Positions 37,585 through 48,412 are shown, numbered from the stretch's first letter. The stretch is 64,000 nt of DNA from Photobacterium piscicola (GCF_900166965.1 NZ_FUZI01000002.1:527342-591341), one strand, 5' to 3'. Translations and numbers: made by a program. The notes: a model not told the origin generated them from the letters alone.

Positions 37585-38388
37585 ATGCGCAAATCACTAG
37601 TAGCATTCAGCGTTTTAGCAGCAACAGCACTTCCTTCGTTAGCTAATGCAGCAGATTACTCTGACAACATCCACAAAAATGATTATAAGTGGATGCAGTT
37701 CAACCTAATGTACGCGTTAAAAGAATTACCTCGCCCTGCAGATGCACATACAGGTCACGATTACTTAGAGATGGAGTTTGGTGGTCGTTCAGGAATTTTT
37801 GACCTTTATGGTTATGTTGATGTATTTAACCTAACAAACTCTGATAGCAGCGATAAAACATCTGCAGACGATAAAATGTTCATGAAATTTGCACCACGCA
37901 TCTCTCTTGACGCATTAACAGGTAAAGATCTATCTTTCGGCCCAGTAAAAGAACTTTATGTAGCAACACTATTTAACTGGGGCGGTAACAACGGCGGCGT
38001 AAACAATTACTTCGTTGGTCTAGGCTCTGATATTGAAGTGCCATGGTTAGGTAAAATGGGCTTTAACGTTTACTCACTATATGACATGAACGTTAAAGAC
38101 TGGAACGGTTACCAAGTATCGACTAACTGGTTCAAGCCGGTTTACACCTTTGAAAATGGTACTTTCATTTCTTACCAAGGTTACATTGATTACCAATTTG
38201 GTATGAAGAAAGAATACGCATCGGCAAGTAATGGTGGCGTGATGTACAACGGTATCGTATGGCACACTGATCGCTACGCAGTCGGTTACGGTCTAAAAGC
38301 TTACCATAATGTTTACGGTATTAAAGACTCTGCAGGTCTTAAGTCATCAGGTGTTTCACAATACTTCAGCCTATCTTACAAGTTCTAA
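37585..38388 (+). CDS. ompK: Outer membrane protein OmpK (Tsx-like nucleoside channel family)
   Basis: A 267-residue outer-membrane beta-barrel. A signal peptide (LVAFSVLAATALPSLANAA) is followed by alternating polar/aromatic strands and a final strand SQYFSLSYKF ending in Phe, the mark of BAM-inserted barrels. It matches the OmpK family of Vibrio and Photobacterium, related to Tsx nucleoside channels and known as a vibriophage receptor. It stands alone, with a regulatory region of CRP-like and LacI-type motifs and a strong terminator. Confidence 0.93.
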   Translation: MRKSLVAFSVLAATALPSLANAADYSDNIHKNDYKWMQFNLMYALKELPRPADAHTGHDYLEMEFGGRSGIFDLYGYVDVFNLTNSDSSDKTSADDKMFMKFAPRISLDALTGKDLSFGPVKELYVATLFNWGGNNGGVNNYFVGLGSDIEVPWLGKMGFNVYSLYDMNVKDWNGYQVSTNWFKPVYTFENGTFISYQGYIDYQFGMKKEYASASNGGVMYNGIVWHTDRYAVGYGLKAYHNVYGIKDSAGLKSSGVSQYFSLSYKF

Positions 38389-38407
38389 GCTGACGGTATA
38401 ACACCAT

Positions 38408-38434
38408 AAAAAAGGCGCTGATAGCGCCTTTTTT
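38408..38434 (+). terminator. Terminator of ompK
   Basis: AAAAAAGGCGCT / AGCGCCTTTTTT with a three-base loop, 20 bases after the stop. Confidence 0.93.
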
Positions 38435-38495
38435 GATCGCTGTAATTAGCCACAATGTTATCATGCAACAAATTAGGCTAATAACGGATTAAACT

Positions 38496-39401
38496 GTGAA
38501 CATAACCCTGCTAGGTGCTGGTGCTATTGGTGCATTATGGGCCATAAAATTAACCCAACAACGACACAATGTGCAGTTATGGACCAGAAACGCTGAAACC
38601 AAAGCAACGCTGCACTTTAATGAATTAACAACGCCAACAACCACGAATAGCTATTCTTTTAGCTGTAATAGCCCAGATGATCTCGCCGCTTGTGAATTGT
38701 TAATTGTTACGGTCAAAGCCTTTCAAGTCACAACAGCACTTACACCATTATTGCCTTATTTAAACACCGATTGCGTAGTGGTTATTATGCATAATGGCAT
38801 CGGTACTCAGTCGCAGATTCAGCAATTATTGCCTCATAACCCGATTATCTATGCCACGACCTCTCAAGCTGCCTTTAAACCCACCCCAACAACCATTCAG
38901 CATACTGGTTTAGGGCAAACATCACTGGGCGCTATCAATGATTATGCGCAATATCTGTCCCATATTGCGGCACTATTTGGTGCCGCTTTAGCGCCAACCC
39001 AATGGCAAGCTAATATCTATCAGCCGCTATGGCAAAAACTGGCCATCAATTGTGCCATCAATCCACTGACAGCTATCCATCAATGCTGTAATGGCGATTT
39101 AGCCCGTCCTTGCTACCAATCACAACTCGATGGTATTTGTTTAGAAGTGGCACAAGTTATGACAGCGGAAGGCTTTACAACTACTCAACAACAGCTACGC
39201 CACCAAGTTGATAATGTTATTAAAGCAACAGCCAGTAACTATTCATCCATGAATCGTGACATTTTTCATCATCGACTCACTGAAATCGATTATATTAATG
39301 GATATTTAGTTCAACAAGCCCAACGCCATAACATTGATACTCCAATTAATTATCAATTATGGCAGGCTATTAAACACATGGAGTCACTAGACCATGCCTG
39401 A
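38496..39401 (+). CDS. panE: 2-dehydropantoate 2-reductase
   Basis: A 301-residue NADPH-dependent ketopantoate reductase of pantothenate/CoA synthesis. The nucleotide-binding motif GAGAIG is at residues 7-12; ELLIVTVKAFQ and QKLAINCAINPLTA (with the catalytic lysine region) are clear, and FHHRLTEIDYINGYL is near the C-terminus. It starts with GTG and has only a weak ribosome site. It overlaps yajL by eight bases, the same pair as in E. coli. Confidence 0.94.
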   Translation: MNITLLGAGAIGALWAIKLTQQRHNVQLWTRNAETKATLHFNELTTPTTTNSYSFSCNSPDDLAACELLIVTVKAFQVTTALTPLLPYLNTDCVVVIMHNGIGTQSQIQQLLPHNPIIYATTSQAAFKPTPTTIQHTGLGQTSLGAINDYAQYLSHIAALFGAALAPTQWQANIYQPLWQKLAINCAINPLTAIHQCCNGDLARPCYQSQLDGICLEVAQVMTAEGFTTTQQQLRHQVDNVIKATASNYSSMNRDIFHHRLTEIDYINGYLVQQAQRHNIDTPINYQLWQAIKHMESLDHA

Positions 39402-40002
39402 GTTATGTCCTCGCGTCGTTGTTTGTATTGCCCCTGGCAGTGAAGAAATGGAAGCAATTAATACCATTTCTATTTTAAAACGGGCTCAATTTGAGGTTAT
39501 TGTTGCCAGTGCAGCAGAAGATGGCGCATTAATTGTTGAGGGTTCACGCGGCATTAAACTGGTTGCGGATACCGCACTAATTACAATAGCCGATGAACAA
39601 TTTGATGCCGTGGTATTACCCGGAGGCGTTGCAGGAGCAGAGCATTTTCGTGATAGCCCGTTAGTGGTCGAATTTGTAAAACAACACCACTATGATGGTA
39701 AATTGATTGCCGCAATTTGTGCCACGCCAGCTATCATGTTTGCCGCCAATGACATGTTTCCTAAAGCACTAATGACTTGTCACCCTGCTTTTCATGATCA
39801 AATTCCAGCACCTCAATTACGCCCTAAACGTGTTGTGTATGATAAACATGCTCACTTATTAACCAGTCAAGGCCCCGGTACAGCACAAGAATTTGCACTT
39901 GATCTTGTTACTCAGTTAACCAATAAAGCCACAACTGCCGCTATCGCCGAATCAATGGTTGTGTGGCCAAATATGCATTACGATGTTATGCCTGAACGTT
40001 AA
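39394..40002 (+). CDS. yajL: DJ-1/PfpI family protein YajL
   Basis: A 202-residue DJ-1-superfamily protein. The conserved glutamate in PGSEEMEAI and the reactive cysteine in AAICATPAIM are present, together with LPGGVAGAEHF and TSQGPGTAQEFAL. E. coli YajL protects proteins from oxidative and carbonyl damage; the exact activity is debated. It overlaps panE and converges with thiI across a shared terminator, the E. coli panE-yajL-thiI neighbourhood. Confidence 0.94.
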   Translation: MPELCPRVVVCIAPGSEEMEAINTISILKRAQFEVIVASAAEDGALIVEGSRGIKLVADTALITIADEQFDAVVLPGGVAGAEHFRDSPLVVEFVKQHHYDGKLIAAICATPAIMFAANDMFPKALMTCHPAFHDQIPAPQLRPKRVVYDKHAHLLTSQGPGTAQEFALDLVTQLTNKATTAAIAESMVVWPNMHYDVMPER

Positions 40003-40017
40003 CGGCACCACCAGCAT

Positions 40018-40056
40018 AAAAAAGCCCTCAATGATCAGATCATTGAGGGCTTTTTT
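40018..40056. terminator. Bidirectional terminator between yajL and thiI
   Basis: AAAAAAGCCCTCAATGAT / ATCATTGAGGGCTTTTTT, a perfect 18-bp stem with loop CAG. Confidence 0.95.
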
Positions 40057-40098
40057 GATGTCATAAGCACGGCATAAGATCCGCGCACATGGCATTAA

Positions 40099-41550
40099 TT
40101 ATAATGGGCGATATACTTTTACGTTCTCAAAGCCATTCTCTTTCAAGTACAGCGCTTGTAAACGACTCATCACACCATGAGCACAGTAAAGTAAGTAAGT
40201 CTTCTCTTTTGGTAAATCACCAAATTGAGTCGCTAACTTGTAGAATGGAATATGTTTAACTTCCACACCATCAAGTTCTAGCGGGCTTTCGTCTTCTTCA
40301 TCTGGGCTACGAATATCAAGTACAACAGCATCAGCTGAGATATGCTCAACTAATTCAATTTCAGGGGCTTGTTCTTGGCTCTGTTTTTCGATTTCACGAA
40401 TATCCATCACTCGTGCCTCATCTATAACGCGATCAAGAATAGTAAAATCAAATTTCGCTTCTTCAATCTCAAGCTTTGATTTTACCGCTTTGACTGTTGG
40501 GCTCTTTGAAATCACACCACAGAATTCAGGCATGGTTGCAGCAAAGTCTTCGGTACCAATCTGACGAGAGACATCGATAATATCTTCTTTGTCCCAGTTG
40601 ATCAGCGGACGCAGAATCAAAGTATCAGTCACATTATCAATATGACGTAAATTCGTTAGCGTTTGGCTAGATACTTGGCCTAATGCTTCACCCGTCACTA
40701 ATGCTTGAATACCAAACTTCTCAGCAACACGACCCGCAGCACGCATAAACATACGCTTAAGGATCACGCCCATTTGACCATCATCGACTTTTTCTAAGAT
40801 CTCACCAACAACAGGATCAAAATCAACAGCGATAAATTTAACTTTGGCAGATGAACCGTATTTTTTCCATAAGAAGTGTGCAACTTGCTTAACACCAATC
40901 TCATGGACAGGACCACCAAGATTAAAGAAGCAGTAATGGACTTTACTGCCACGTTTAATATGAAGGTAACTTGAAACACCGGAGTCAAAACCACCAGAAA
41001 TAAGACTTAATACGTCTTCTTGCGTACCTAGAGGGAAGCCACCTAGACCTTTATGACGGAATAATACTTGGTTAAGTAAGTTATTCTCAATTTCAATGTT
41101 AACAGTAACATCAGGTTTTTTCAGTCTAACTTTTGCAGATTCAATCGCTTGGTTAAGACCACCACCAACATAACGTTCAGCTTCAATCGAGGTAAAATCA
41201 TGTTTACCTACACGTTTTGCGCGAACACAGAATGTTTTACCGTCAAGACTGTCACCAACAAGTTGTAGTGTTTGCTCAAAGATATTATGAAGATCAGTAA
41301 ATTCCGTCTGTTGAACTTCAAGTGAATGGTGAATACCAGGTGTTTGCGTTAGAGCGGCAAGCACCATCTCACGTTTAGTTTCATCAGGTTCGTTCACTTC
41401 TAATGAAAAGCGACGATTATAAACACTAACAGACTCAGACTGACGCTTTAAAATAATGCGCAGGTTAGACTCAAGAATTTTGATAAAACGCTTACGTACT
41501 GAGTCACTTTTAACAAAAATCTCTGGATGTGGTTTAACTATAAATTTCAT
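40099..41550 (-). CDS. thiI: tRNA 4-thiouridine synthase / thiazole sulfur carrier ThiI
   Basis: A 483-residue enzyme that adds sulfur to tRNA uridine-8 and supplies sulfur for thiazole. An N-terminal ferredoxin-like and THUMP domain is followed by the PP-loop ([15 protein letters not shown]) and a C-terminal rhodanese domain whose active cysteine is in [11 protein letters not shown]. The frame extends to 41601; the ATG at 41550 ([11 protein letters not shown]) matches the E. coli start and length (482). Confidence 0.97.
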   Translation of the reverse strand: MKFIVKPHPEIFVKSDSVRKRFIKILESNLRIILKRQSESVSVYNRRFSLEVNEPDETKREMVLAALTQTPGIHHSLEVQQTEFTDLHNIFEQTLQLVGDSLDGKTFCVRAKRVGKHDFTSIEAERYVGGGLNQAIESAKVRLKKPDVTVNIEIENNLLNQVLFRHKGLGGFPLGTQEDVLSLISGGFDSGVSSYLHIKRGSKVHYCFFNLGGPVHEIGVKQVAHFLWKKYGSSAKVKFIAVDFDPVVGEILEKVDDGQMGVILKRMFMRAAGRVAEKFGIQALVTGEALGQVSSQTLTNLRHIDNVTDTLILRPLINWDKEDIIDVSRQIGTEDFAATMPEFCGVISKSPTVKAVKSKLEIEEAKFDFTILDRVIDEARVMDIREIEKQSQEQAPEIELVEHISADAVVLDIRSPDEEDESPLELDGVEVKHIPFYKLATQFGDLPKEKTYLLYCAHGVMSRLQALYLKENGFENVKVYRPL

Positions 41551-41774
41551 AACACACTTCGCTTTACTGGGTCTAAAGTACCAAACAGAATAAAGTACCA
41601 AACGGAATTAAAGGCGCGAATTATACAGCAAGGTGTCTGCCACTGGAACAAGGATATACGAACAGCACAACTTATCTTACTCAGTCACGCACTTATTATT
41701 GGTGTTTATGCTGTTTTTACCTTAGTCACAATCACACCAACCAGCAAATACCATCACGAAAAAAGACCACTCAC

Positions 41775-42674
41775 TTATTTTACTTCAGCGCTCACTTCTT
41801 TAGAATAATGAGGCCGTCCTTGTACAATTGAAATTTCAACCCGTCGATTACGACTTCGCCCTTGAGCAGTTTTATTATTCGCAATGGGCGAGGTATCGGC
41901 CATACCCACAACGCGCATTCGCTTACGATCAAACCCTGTTACTTGTTCCATAATCTGAGCGACGGATACTGCTCGTTGTGATGAAATATCCCAATTGGAA
42001 CGATACAATTCAGAATCTAGCGGCAAATTATCAGTATGACCACTAATTCGAATAATACCTGGAACATCTTTTACCAACTCAGTAACCTGCTGAATAAGAG
42101 GAATAAATTTAGGCTGTAAAAAGGCAGAGCCTTCAGGAAATGCGCCTTTTTCTTTAATACGAATCACCAATTGTTGCCCAAACGATTCAATCTCCACCGT
42201 ATTATCAGTGATCTCTCGCGCTAAGGCTTGGGTTAAGACTTGAGCCATTTGCGACTGCGCTTGCATTTGTGCTTGTTGTTCAGAATGGTCACTGGGGCCA
42301 TTATTTGACGTTGTATCTTCTTTACGCCTTCCGCCATCACGTTCATTGACGCCATCATGAAAATCTAATGAACGCTTAGTAATATCAATGGTCTGCTGCA
42401 TAATCACTTCAATCGGCGTTGGCTCTGGCCGTCCTGGACGAAACTCTTGCGCAATAACACTGGTACCTTTGGGAATATCATTCACGTTTAATACATTTTG
42501 AACCCCAAAAGCATTTTTCATCGAGCCGGCAATTTGCTGAAATTTAAGTACATCCATTTCAGAAAACGATAACAATAATACGAAAAAACACATCAACAAG
42601 GTCGCAAGATCAGCAAAAGTAGCCATCCATGCTGGTGCACCTTTTTTCTGTTGTGGTGGTAAAGAATCCATCAT
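41775..42674 (-). CDS. pomB: Sodium-type flagellar stator protein PomB
   Basis: A 299-residue MotB/PomB protein. The single membrane segment holds the ion-binding aspartate (FADLATLLMCFFV, Asp22), followed by the PomB-typical stretch IPKGTSVIAQEFRPGRPEP and a C-terminal OmpA-like peptidoglycan-binding domain (ISGHTDNLPLDSELYRSNWDIS, RNRRVEISI). Close similarity to Vibrio PomB and the cysteine in LLMCFF argue for sodium drive. Six bases separate it from pomA. Confidence 0.95.
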   Translation of the reverse strand: MMDSLPPQQKKGAPAWMATFADLATLLMCFFVLLLSFSEMDVLKFQQIAGSMKNAFGVQNVLNVNDIPKGTSVIAQEFRPGRPEPTPIEVIMQQTIDITKRSLDFHDGVNERDGGRRKEDTTSNNGPSDHSEQQAQMQAQSQMAQVLTQALAREITDNTVEIESFGQQLVIRIKEKGAFPEGSAFLQPKFIPLIQQVTELVKDVPGIIRISGHTDNLPLDSELYRSNWDISSQRAVSVAQIMEQVTGFDRKRMRVVGMADTSPIANNKTAQGRSRNRRVEISIVQGRPHYSKEVSAEVK

Positions 42675-42680
42675 CCACCC

Positions 42681-43442
42681 TTACTCATCAAAATTGATCC
42701 GACGTTTTTTCTCATGCAGATAATTTTTCAAATAACTATCAATCACACGTGGATTTTGACCTTCTTGAATCGCTAACACACCATCAAGAATCAACAACCG
42801 ATTCAAGCGCTCTTCATTTTTACGCAGCATTAATTTATCCGCTATGGGTAATGCCACCATATTAGCCAAAATAGAACCGTATAATGTGGTTAACAATGCT
42901 ACTGCCATTGCTGGCCCAATTGACTTAGGATCATCCATATTCGATAGCATCGCCACCAAACCTATGAGTGTTCCTATCATTCCCATTGCAGGTGCAACAT
43001 CCCCTAACGCAGAAAAAATACTTGCCCCTTGTTCATGGCGCTCATTGGTCAATGCAATGTCTTTTCTTAATATCATCCTTACTGTGTCAGCATCATGGCC
43101 ATCAACCAGCAAATCAATACCTTTACGCAAAAACGGGTTTTCTACTTCCATCTCTTCCAATGCAAGAAAACCGCCTTTACGAGCAGAATCGGCCATAGTG
43201 ACAATTTGTGCAATAAGGTCATCCGGTTTATCGGTTTTAAATATAAACGCTTTAGCCGCAATTTTAGCAGCGCCAAAAAACTGACTGATATTGTATTTCA
43301 TCAGCACGATAAACAAACTGCCGCCAAAAACGATCAATACCGAGGAGGTATCGGCAAACATCACCAAATCGCCCCCCACCAACATTGCCATTAAAATAAA
43401 AGCGAATGACCCAACCAATCCGATAAGTGTTGCCAAATCCAC
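42681..43442 (-). CDS. pomA: Sodium-type flagellar stator protein PomA
   Basis: A 253-residue MotA/ExbB-family protein with four membrane spans; two are near the N-terminus and two after residue 145 (APAMGMIGTLIGLVAML, TTLYGSILANMVALP). Charged residues of the cytoplasmic loop (RKGIDLLVDG, MILRKDI) that contact the rotor are present. The start is a GTG at 43442 with GGAG seven bases upstream. It forms an operon with pomB and is divergent from xseB, as in Vibrio. Confidence 0.95.
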   Translation of the reverse strand: MDLATLIGLVGSFAFILMAMLVGGDLVMFADTSSVLIVFGGSLFIVLMKYNISQFFGAAKIAAKAFIFKTDKPDDLIAQIVTMADSARKGGFLALEEMEVENPFLRKGIDLLVDGHDADTVRMILRKDIALTNERHEQGASIFSALGDVAPAMGMIGTLIGLVAMLSNMDDPKSIGPAMAVALLTTLYGSILANMVALPIADKLMLRKNEERLNRLLILDGVLAIQEGQNPRVIDSYLKNYLHEKKRRINFDE

Positions 43443-43799
43443 GCAAGAACTCCTTCGCTGCCGTTTTTAATTTTTAATTTAACGATCTGACAGCCAATTA
43501 ACATAGGACAAGAATTTATAAGGATAATGTTCAGCGTTCATTAAACCGCAGCACCATATCGCTCCATAAAATAAAACATTGCGATCATAGAATAAAACGT
43601 CAACAGTACTATCTATCGCAAGCTAACTCTTTATCGACCATAATGACGTTTCATTTAGGGTTTTATTTCCATCATTGAGTGATATTTATTGCTCCCAACG
43701 ATGAAAATTACTGTCTGTGGCACAGATTACTGTGACATAATTTGACCTTAGATAGTCACTACGTTATTTTTCTTGCACTTAGATAAGAGTGAAAATGAT
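43443..43799. promoter_or_regulatory. Divergent promoter region pomA / xseB
   Basis: 357 bases with no gene. A good sigma-70 candidate for xseB-ispA-dxs is TTGACC (43742-43747) with TATTTT (43765-43770) at 17-base spacing. Two near-copies of ATARAATAAAACR lie near 43567 and 43588. No pomA promoter is clear to me. Confidence 0.5.
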
Positions 43800-44045
43800 A
43801 TGGCAGCAAAAAAACCTGAAAATATGGCATTCGAAGCCGCACTTGATGAGCTAGATGCCATTGTCAATGAACTAGAATCGGGTGATATCCCACTGGAAGA
43901 TGCGCTGAAAAAATTTGAGCGTGGTATTTCATTGGCTCGCAACAGTCAGCTAAAGTTAACTCAAGCAGAACAGCGCGTAGAAATTTTATTACATGCTGAT
44001 GATAATGCACCATTAACCGACTTTGAGCCAAGCCATGACGAATAG
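43800..44045 (+). CDS. xseB: Exodeoxyribonuclease VII small subunit
   Basis: An 81-residue all-helical protein. FEAALDELDAIVNELESGD and LEDALKKFERGISLAR are the two conserved helices of XseB, which associates with XseA in a single-strand-specific nuclease. The frame opens at 43773, but the ATG at 43800 gives the usual length. Its end overlaps the ispA start by 11 bases, as in the xseB-ispA-dxs operon of E. coli. Confidence 0.95.
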   Translation: MAAKKPENMAFEAALDELDAIVNELESGDIPLEDALKKFERGISLARNSQLKLTQAEQRVEILLHADDNAPLTDFEPSHDE

Positions 44046-44937
44046 TGTACCGCTATCGCAGACGCTTAAAACGCTGCAACAACGTAACAACCAATGCCTA
44101 ATCGATTGGTTAAATAAACAACCTTTTTCAGACCAAACCCTGCTAAAGGCCATGAAGCATGGTACCCTATTGGGCGGAAAACGTGCTCGTCCTTACCTGA
44201 CATACGTAACCGGTGAAATGTTGGGTGTCGATTATGATGATCTGGATACTGCCGCTGCGGCTGTTGAATGTATTCATGCATATTCGTTAATTCATGATGA
44301 TTTACCCGCAATGGATAACGATGCATTGCGTCGCGGTCAACCCACTTGTCATATTGCTTTTAATGAAGCGATTGCTATTTTAGCTGGTGATGGATTACAA
44401 ACGTTAGCCTTTGAAATTATTGCTCAAGGTCGTTTAAGTCCAGAAGGACATCAACAACGTATTGCCATGGTTAGCGAATTAGCGCAAGCCTCTGGTGCTG
44501 CTGGTATGTGCCAAGGACAAGCACTCGATTTAGAAGCTGAAGGCCAACACGTTGGACTAGAGCAACTAGAATTAATTCATAAACACAAAACAGGCGCCTT
44601 GATCCGTTGTGCGGTTCGCTTAGGTGCACTGGCTGCTGGTGAAAAAGGACGTGAAATTCTGCCACAGCTCGACAAATATGCCGATGCCATAGGCCTTGCA
44701 TTTCAAGTTCAAGATGACATCTTAGATGTAATCAGCGACACTGAAACGCTAGGTAAGCCTCAAGGTTCAGATCTTGAGTTAGATAAAAGTACCTACCCTG
44801 CACTACTTGGGTTAGAAGGTGCGCAACAAAAAGCGCAGCAACTTTATCAAGAAGCACTACAAGCATTAGCAGCAATACCTTACAATACCTATCAATTGGA
44901 AGTTTTTGCCCGATATGTTATCGAGCGCAACAACTAA
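44035..44937 (+). CDS. ispA: (2E,6E)-farnesyl diphosphate synthase
   Basis: A 300-residue prenyltransferase that condenses IPP with DMAPP and GPP. Both aspartate-rich motifs are present: HDDLPAMDND and FQVQDDILD, and the N-terminal GGKRARPYL binds substrate. The start at 44035 lies inside the end of xseB; the frame opens at 44023 but MTNSVPLS gives the E. coli length. Works with dxs downstream in isoprenoid supply. Confidence 0.96.
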   Translation: MTNSVPLSQTLKTLQQRNNQCLIDWLNKQPFSDQTLLKAMKHGTLLGGKRARPYLTYVTGEMLGVDYDDLDTAAAAVECIHAYSLIHDDLPAMDNDALRRGQPTCHIAFNEAIAILAGDGLQTLAFEIIAQGRLSPEGHQQRIAMVSELAQASGAAGMCQGQALDLEAEGQHVGLEQLELIHKHKTGALIRCAVRLGALAAGEKGREILPQLDKYADAIGLAFQVQDDILDVISDTETLGKPQGSDLELDKSTYPALLGLEGAQQKAQQLYQEALQALAAIPYNTYQLEVFARYVIERNN

Positions 44938-44961
44938 AATCAGTAAAAGCGCCGAACTGTT

Positions 44962-46827
44962 ATGACTTTGGATATATCAAAATACCCGCATCTCGCATTA
45001 GCTAACACGCCAGATGAATTACGATTATTGCCCGCAGAAAGTCTGCCTCAAGTCTGTGATGAGTTACGTACTTATTTACTCAAGACGGTTAGCCAAACCA
45101 GCGGTCACTTTGCCTCCGGACTCGGTACAGTTGAGCTTACCGTTGCGCTTCACTATGTCTATAATACTCCGTTTGACCATGTAATCTGGGATGTTGGCCA
45201 TCAGGCTTACCCGCATAAAATTTTAACGGGCCGTCGCGATCAAATGTCGACCATTCGCCAAAAAGGTGGATTACATCCTTTTCCTTGGCGTGATGAAAGT
45301 GAATACGATGTCTTATCTGTCGGCCACTCATCAACATCAATCAGTGCTGGTTTAGGCATGGCGATTGCGGCTGAGAAAGAAGGCCTTGATCGTAAAGTTG
45401 TCAGCATTATTGGTGATGGCGCGATTACGGCAGGCATGGCATTTGAAGCCATGAACCATGCCGGTGATATACATAGCGATATGTTAGTCATTCTTAATGA
45501 TAATGAAATGTCGATTTCTGAAAATGTGGGTGGTTTAAGTAACCACTTAGCACATTTGTTGGCAGGTAACTTTTACGCTTCCATTCGTGAAGGCGGTAAA
45601 AAAGTACTCTCAAATGCACCACCAATTAAAGAAATCGTTAAACGTGCAGAAGAACACATTAAAGGCATGGTTGTGCCAAGCACGATGTTTGAAGAACTTG
45701 GCTTTAATTACATTGGTCCAATTGATGGCCATGATATTGATGAGTTAGTTAAAACACTCAAGAATATGCGTCATCTTAAAGGACCGCAATTTCTGCATAT
45801 CATGACTAAAAAAGGCAAAGGTTATGCGCCAGCAGAAGCCGACCCAATCAATTATCATGCGGTTCCAAAATTTGATCTAAGTGAAAAACCACTGCCAAAA
45901 GCAAAAAATACCAGCCCAACTTTTTCTAAAATCTTTGGTGATTGGCTATGTGATATGGCGGCAGTTGACGACAAACTGATGGCAATTACCCCCGCCATGC
46001 GTGAAGGTTCTGGCATGGTACGCTTTTCAAAAGAATACCCAGACCAATATTTTGATGTTGCTATTGCAGAACAGCACGCAGTAACACTTGCAAGCGGTAT
46101 GGCAATTGGTGGTTATCACCCTGTTGTAGCAATTTACTCTACCTTCTTGCAACGTGGCTATGATCAATTGATTCATGATGTTGCTATTATGAACTTACCT
46201 GTCATGTTTGCGATCGATCGTGCAGGTTTAGTTGGCGCTGATGGTCAAACCCATCAAGGTGCATTTGATATTAGCTTTATGCGCTGTATTCCGAACATGG
46301 TGATCATGGCGCCAAGCGATGAAAATGAATGCCGTCAAATGCTCTATACCGGCCATCAACATCAAGGTCCGAGTGCTGTACGCTATCCACGCGGTTGTGG
46401 TCTAGGCACTGAAGTTGAAACTACCATGACAGCACTGGAAATTGGTAAAGGCATTGTTCGCCGTCACGGTGAGAAAGTGGCCATTTTAAACTTTGGCGCC
46501 ATGCTAGGTTATAGCTTGGATGCAGCTGAAAACTTAAATGCAACCGTTGCCGATATGCGTTTTGTGAAACCGCTTGATGAAGCATTAATTCTTGAACTAG
46601 CAGCGAATCATAATGTGCTAGTTACTGTTGAAGAAAATGTGATTGCTGGCGGTGCAGGTAGCGGTGTTATTGAGTTCTTAATGCAGCAAAAATGCATGAA
46701 ACCAGTATTAAACATTGGTCTGCCCGATCGATTCATCGAACAAGGGACGCAAGCTGAATTACACCATATGTTAGAAATCGATGGTGTTGGCATTGAAAAA
46801 CAAATTGTTGAATATCTTGCTAAATAA
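44962..46827 (+). CDS. dxs: 1-deoxy-D-xylulose-5-phosphate synthase
   Basis: A 621-residue thiamine-diphosphate enzyme, first step of the MEP isoprenoid pathway. Motifs [14 protein letters not shown], the ThDP-binding [18 protein letters not shown] with LNDNEMSIS, and [17 protein letters not shown] with [10 protein letters not shown] in the transketolase middle domain are all clear. The length matches E. coli Dxs (620). It ends the xseB-ispA-dxs operon at a strong terminator. Confidence 0.98.
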   Translation: MTLDISKYPHLALANTPDELRLLPAESLPQVCDELRTYLLKTVSQTSGHFASGLGTVELTVALHYVYNTPFDHVIWDVGHQAYPHKILTGRRDQMSTIRQKGGLHPFPWRDESEYDVLSVGHSSTSISAGLGMAIAAEKEGLDRKVVSIIGDGAITAGMAFEAMNHAGDIHSDMLVILNDNEMSISENVGGLSNHLAHLLAGNFYASIREGGKKVLSNAPPIKEIVKRAEEHIKGMVVPSTMFEELGFNYIGPIDGHDIDELVKTLKNMRHLKGPQFLHIMTKKGKGYAPAEADPINYHAVPKFDLSEKPLPKAKNTSPTFSKIFGDWLCDMAAVDDKLMAITPAMREGSGMVRFSKEYPDQYFDVAIAEQHAVTLASGMAIGGYHPVVAIYSTFLQRGYDQLIHDVAIMNLPVMFAIDRAGLVGADGQTHQGAFDISFMRCIPNMVIMAPSDENECRQMLYTGHQHQGPSAVRYPRGCGLGTEVETTMTALEIGKGIVRRHGEKVAILNFGAMLGYSLDAAENLNATVADMRFVKPLDEALILELAANHNVLVTVEENVIAGGAGSGVIEFLMQQKCMKPVLNIGLPDRFIEQGTQAELHHMLEIDGVGIEKQIVEYLAK

Positions 46828-46852
46828 GCATTAATTTACACTTACAACAATC

Positions 46853-46888
46853 AAAAAAGCCATGAAGCATACACTTCATGGCTTTTTT
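46853..46888. terminator. Bidirectional terminator between dxs and pgpA
   Basis: AAAAAAGCCATGAAG / CTTCATGGCTTTTTT with a six-base loop. Confidence 0.94.
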
Positions 46889-46912
46889 ATTGTTTGTTCG
46901 TTAAACTGAAAC

Positions 46913-47401
46913 TTAGAAACCTAACCAGTAACCAACAAACCACAACGAAATCATTGCCATAAAGCCAGCTAACACATCATCAATCATGATCCCAAAGCCA
47001 CCTTCGACATGTTTATCTAACCAGCTAATCGGCCATGGCTTTAACATGTCAAAAAAGCGGAATAGAATAAAACCTGCTAATATCCACTGCCATGATACGG
47101 TTGGTGCAACAGCCATCGTGATCCAAAAACCAACGAACTCATCCCACACAATACTGCCATGATCATGCACCTTCATGTCAGTAGAGGTAATATGACAAAT
47201 ACGGATCCCGATCAGAGCGGCAACCAAAACCGCCACTAAATACCAACCAAAAGGCAATTGAGCAAGAACAAGGTATAACGGAATGGCGGCCAGCGTTCCC
47301 ATCGTACCAGGAATATATTTTGCTAAACCACTGCCAAATCCTGTGGCTAATAAGTGCCAAGGATTATTCATTTTTAATAAATCTTTTGGATTTGTACTCA
47401 C
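46913..47401 (-). CDS. pgpA: Phosphatidylglycerophosphatase A
   Basis: A 162-residue inner-membrane lipid phosphatase that makes phosphatidylglycerol. The motifs NPWHLLATGFGSGL, HDHGSIVWDEFVGFWI and MIDDVLAG, containing the acidic residues needed for activity, match E. coli PgpA. It follows thiL by nine bases at the end of the rib-nus-thi block. Confidence 0.95.
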   Translation of the reverse strand: MSTNPKDLLKMNNPWHLLATGFGSGLAKYIPGTMGTLAAIPLYLVLAQLPFGWYLVAVLVAALIGIRICHITSTDMKVHDHGSIVWDEFVGFWITMAVAPTVSWQWILAGFILFRFFDMLKPWPISWLDKHVEGGFGIMIDDVLAGFMAMISLWFVGYWLGF

Positions 47402-47410
47402 GTTAATACC

Positions 47411-48394
47411 CTAATTATTTGTTACACCAAAATGATCCCAACCGGATAATTTCCAACTCAATGGCTTACCTAACTGTAATAACGATAAGCCACGACCCGT
47501 AGTCACTTGACCAATACAGCTATATTTAACATTAGTATGCGCTAAAGCCATCGCTAATGCATCTCGATTAGCTTTTGAAACAGTAAAGCAAAGTTCATAT
47601 TCTTCACCACTGGTTAAAGCTAACTGTTGCGCTTGTTGACGATCACCATTACAGAATGTCAGTAAATCAGCAGATACTGGTAATTTTTCGACATCAATCT
47701 CAATCGCAACTTGAGATCGGTCACCAATATGTTTTACATCCGCAATCACGCCATCAGAGATATCCAATGCCGCCGATGCAATACCACGTAAAGCCTCACC
47801 CACATTCACTCGAGGTTGTGCTTTGAAATGGCGTTCAACAAGCACTGCCGCGAGAGATGGTTCACATTGAGACTGATTTAATATCAAAGCAAGCCCTGCA
47901 GCGCTATCACCCAGGTTACCCGTTACATAAATATCATCACCCACTTGTGCGCCACTACGGGTTAAAGCCTGACCTTGGGGCACGAGACCTTGTACGGTTA
48001 AGGTAATACTTAACGGGCCTTTAGTGGTATCACCACCAATCAATTGAATATTATATCGATTAGCAAGTTCAAAAAAACTATGGCAAAAAGGCGCTAACCA
48101 CGCTTCATCAATTGTCGGTAATGTTAACGCTAAGGATACCCATGCAGGCGTGGCTCCCATTGCAGCTAAATCACTGATATTAGATGCTAATGCTTTATAA
48201 GCCACTAACGCAGGATCGGCATCAGCTAAAAAGTGTGTGCCTGCAACTAATGAATCGGTGCTTACTGCAACATGGTAATTGGCGGGAACATCCACTAGCG
48301 CACAATCATCTCCGATCGCTAACACAACATCATCACGCTGCTGTTGTTGGTGTGCGAAATACTGTTTGATGATATCAAATTCACTTTTTGCCAT
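47411..48394 (-). CDS. thiL: Thiamine-monophosphate kinase
   Basis: A 327-residue ATP-dependent kinase making thiamine diphosphate. AIGDDCALVDVP near the start, STDSLVAGTHFL, IGGDTTKGPLSIT and ALDISDGVIADVKH are the family motifs. AAAGGAA precedes the ATG at 48394. It lies after a terminator that follows nusB, so expression is by read-through or an unseen promoter. Confidence 0.97.
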   Translation of the reverse strand: MAKSEFDIIKQYFAHQQQQRDDVVLAIGDDCALVDVPANYHVAVSTDSLVAGTHFLADADPALVAYKALASNISDLAAMGATPAWVSLALTLPTIDEAWLAPFCHSFFELANRYNIQLIGGDTTKGPLSITLTVQGLVPQGQALTRSGAQVGDDIYVTGNLGDSAAGLALILNQSQCEPSLAAVLVERHFKAQPRVNVGEALRGIASAALDISDGVIADVKHIGDRSQVAIEIDVEKLPVSADLLTFCNGDRQQAQQLALTSGEEYELCFTVSKANRDALAMALAHTNVKYSCIGQVTTGRGLSLLQLGKPLSWKLSGWDHFGVTNN

Positions 48395-48412
48395 GATTTT
48401 CTATTCCTTTAA

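Noticed and set aside
43567..43600. Two near-copies of an AATAAAAC-type sequence upstream of xseB as a regulatory repeat
   Set aside because: Low complexity and AT-rich; such short repeats are expected by chance in this composition.
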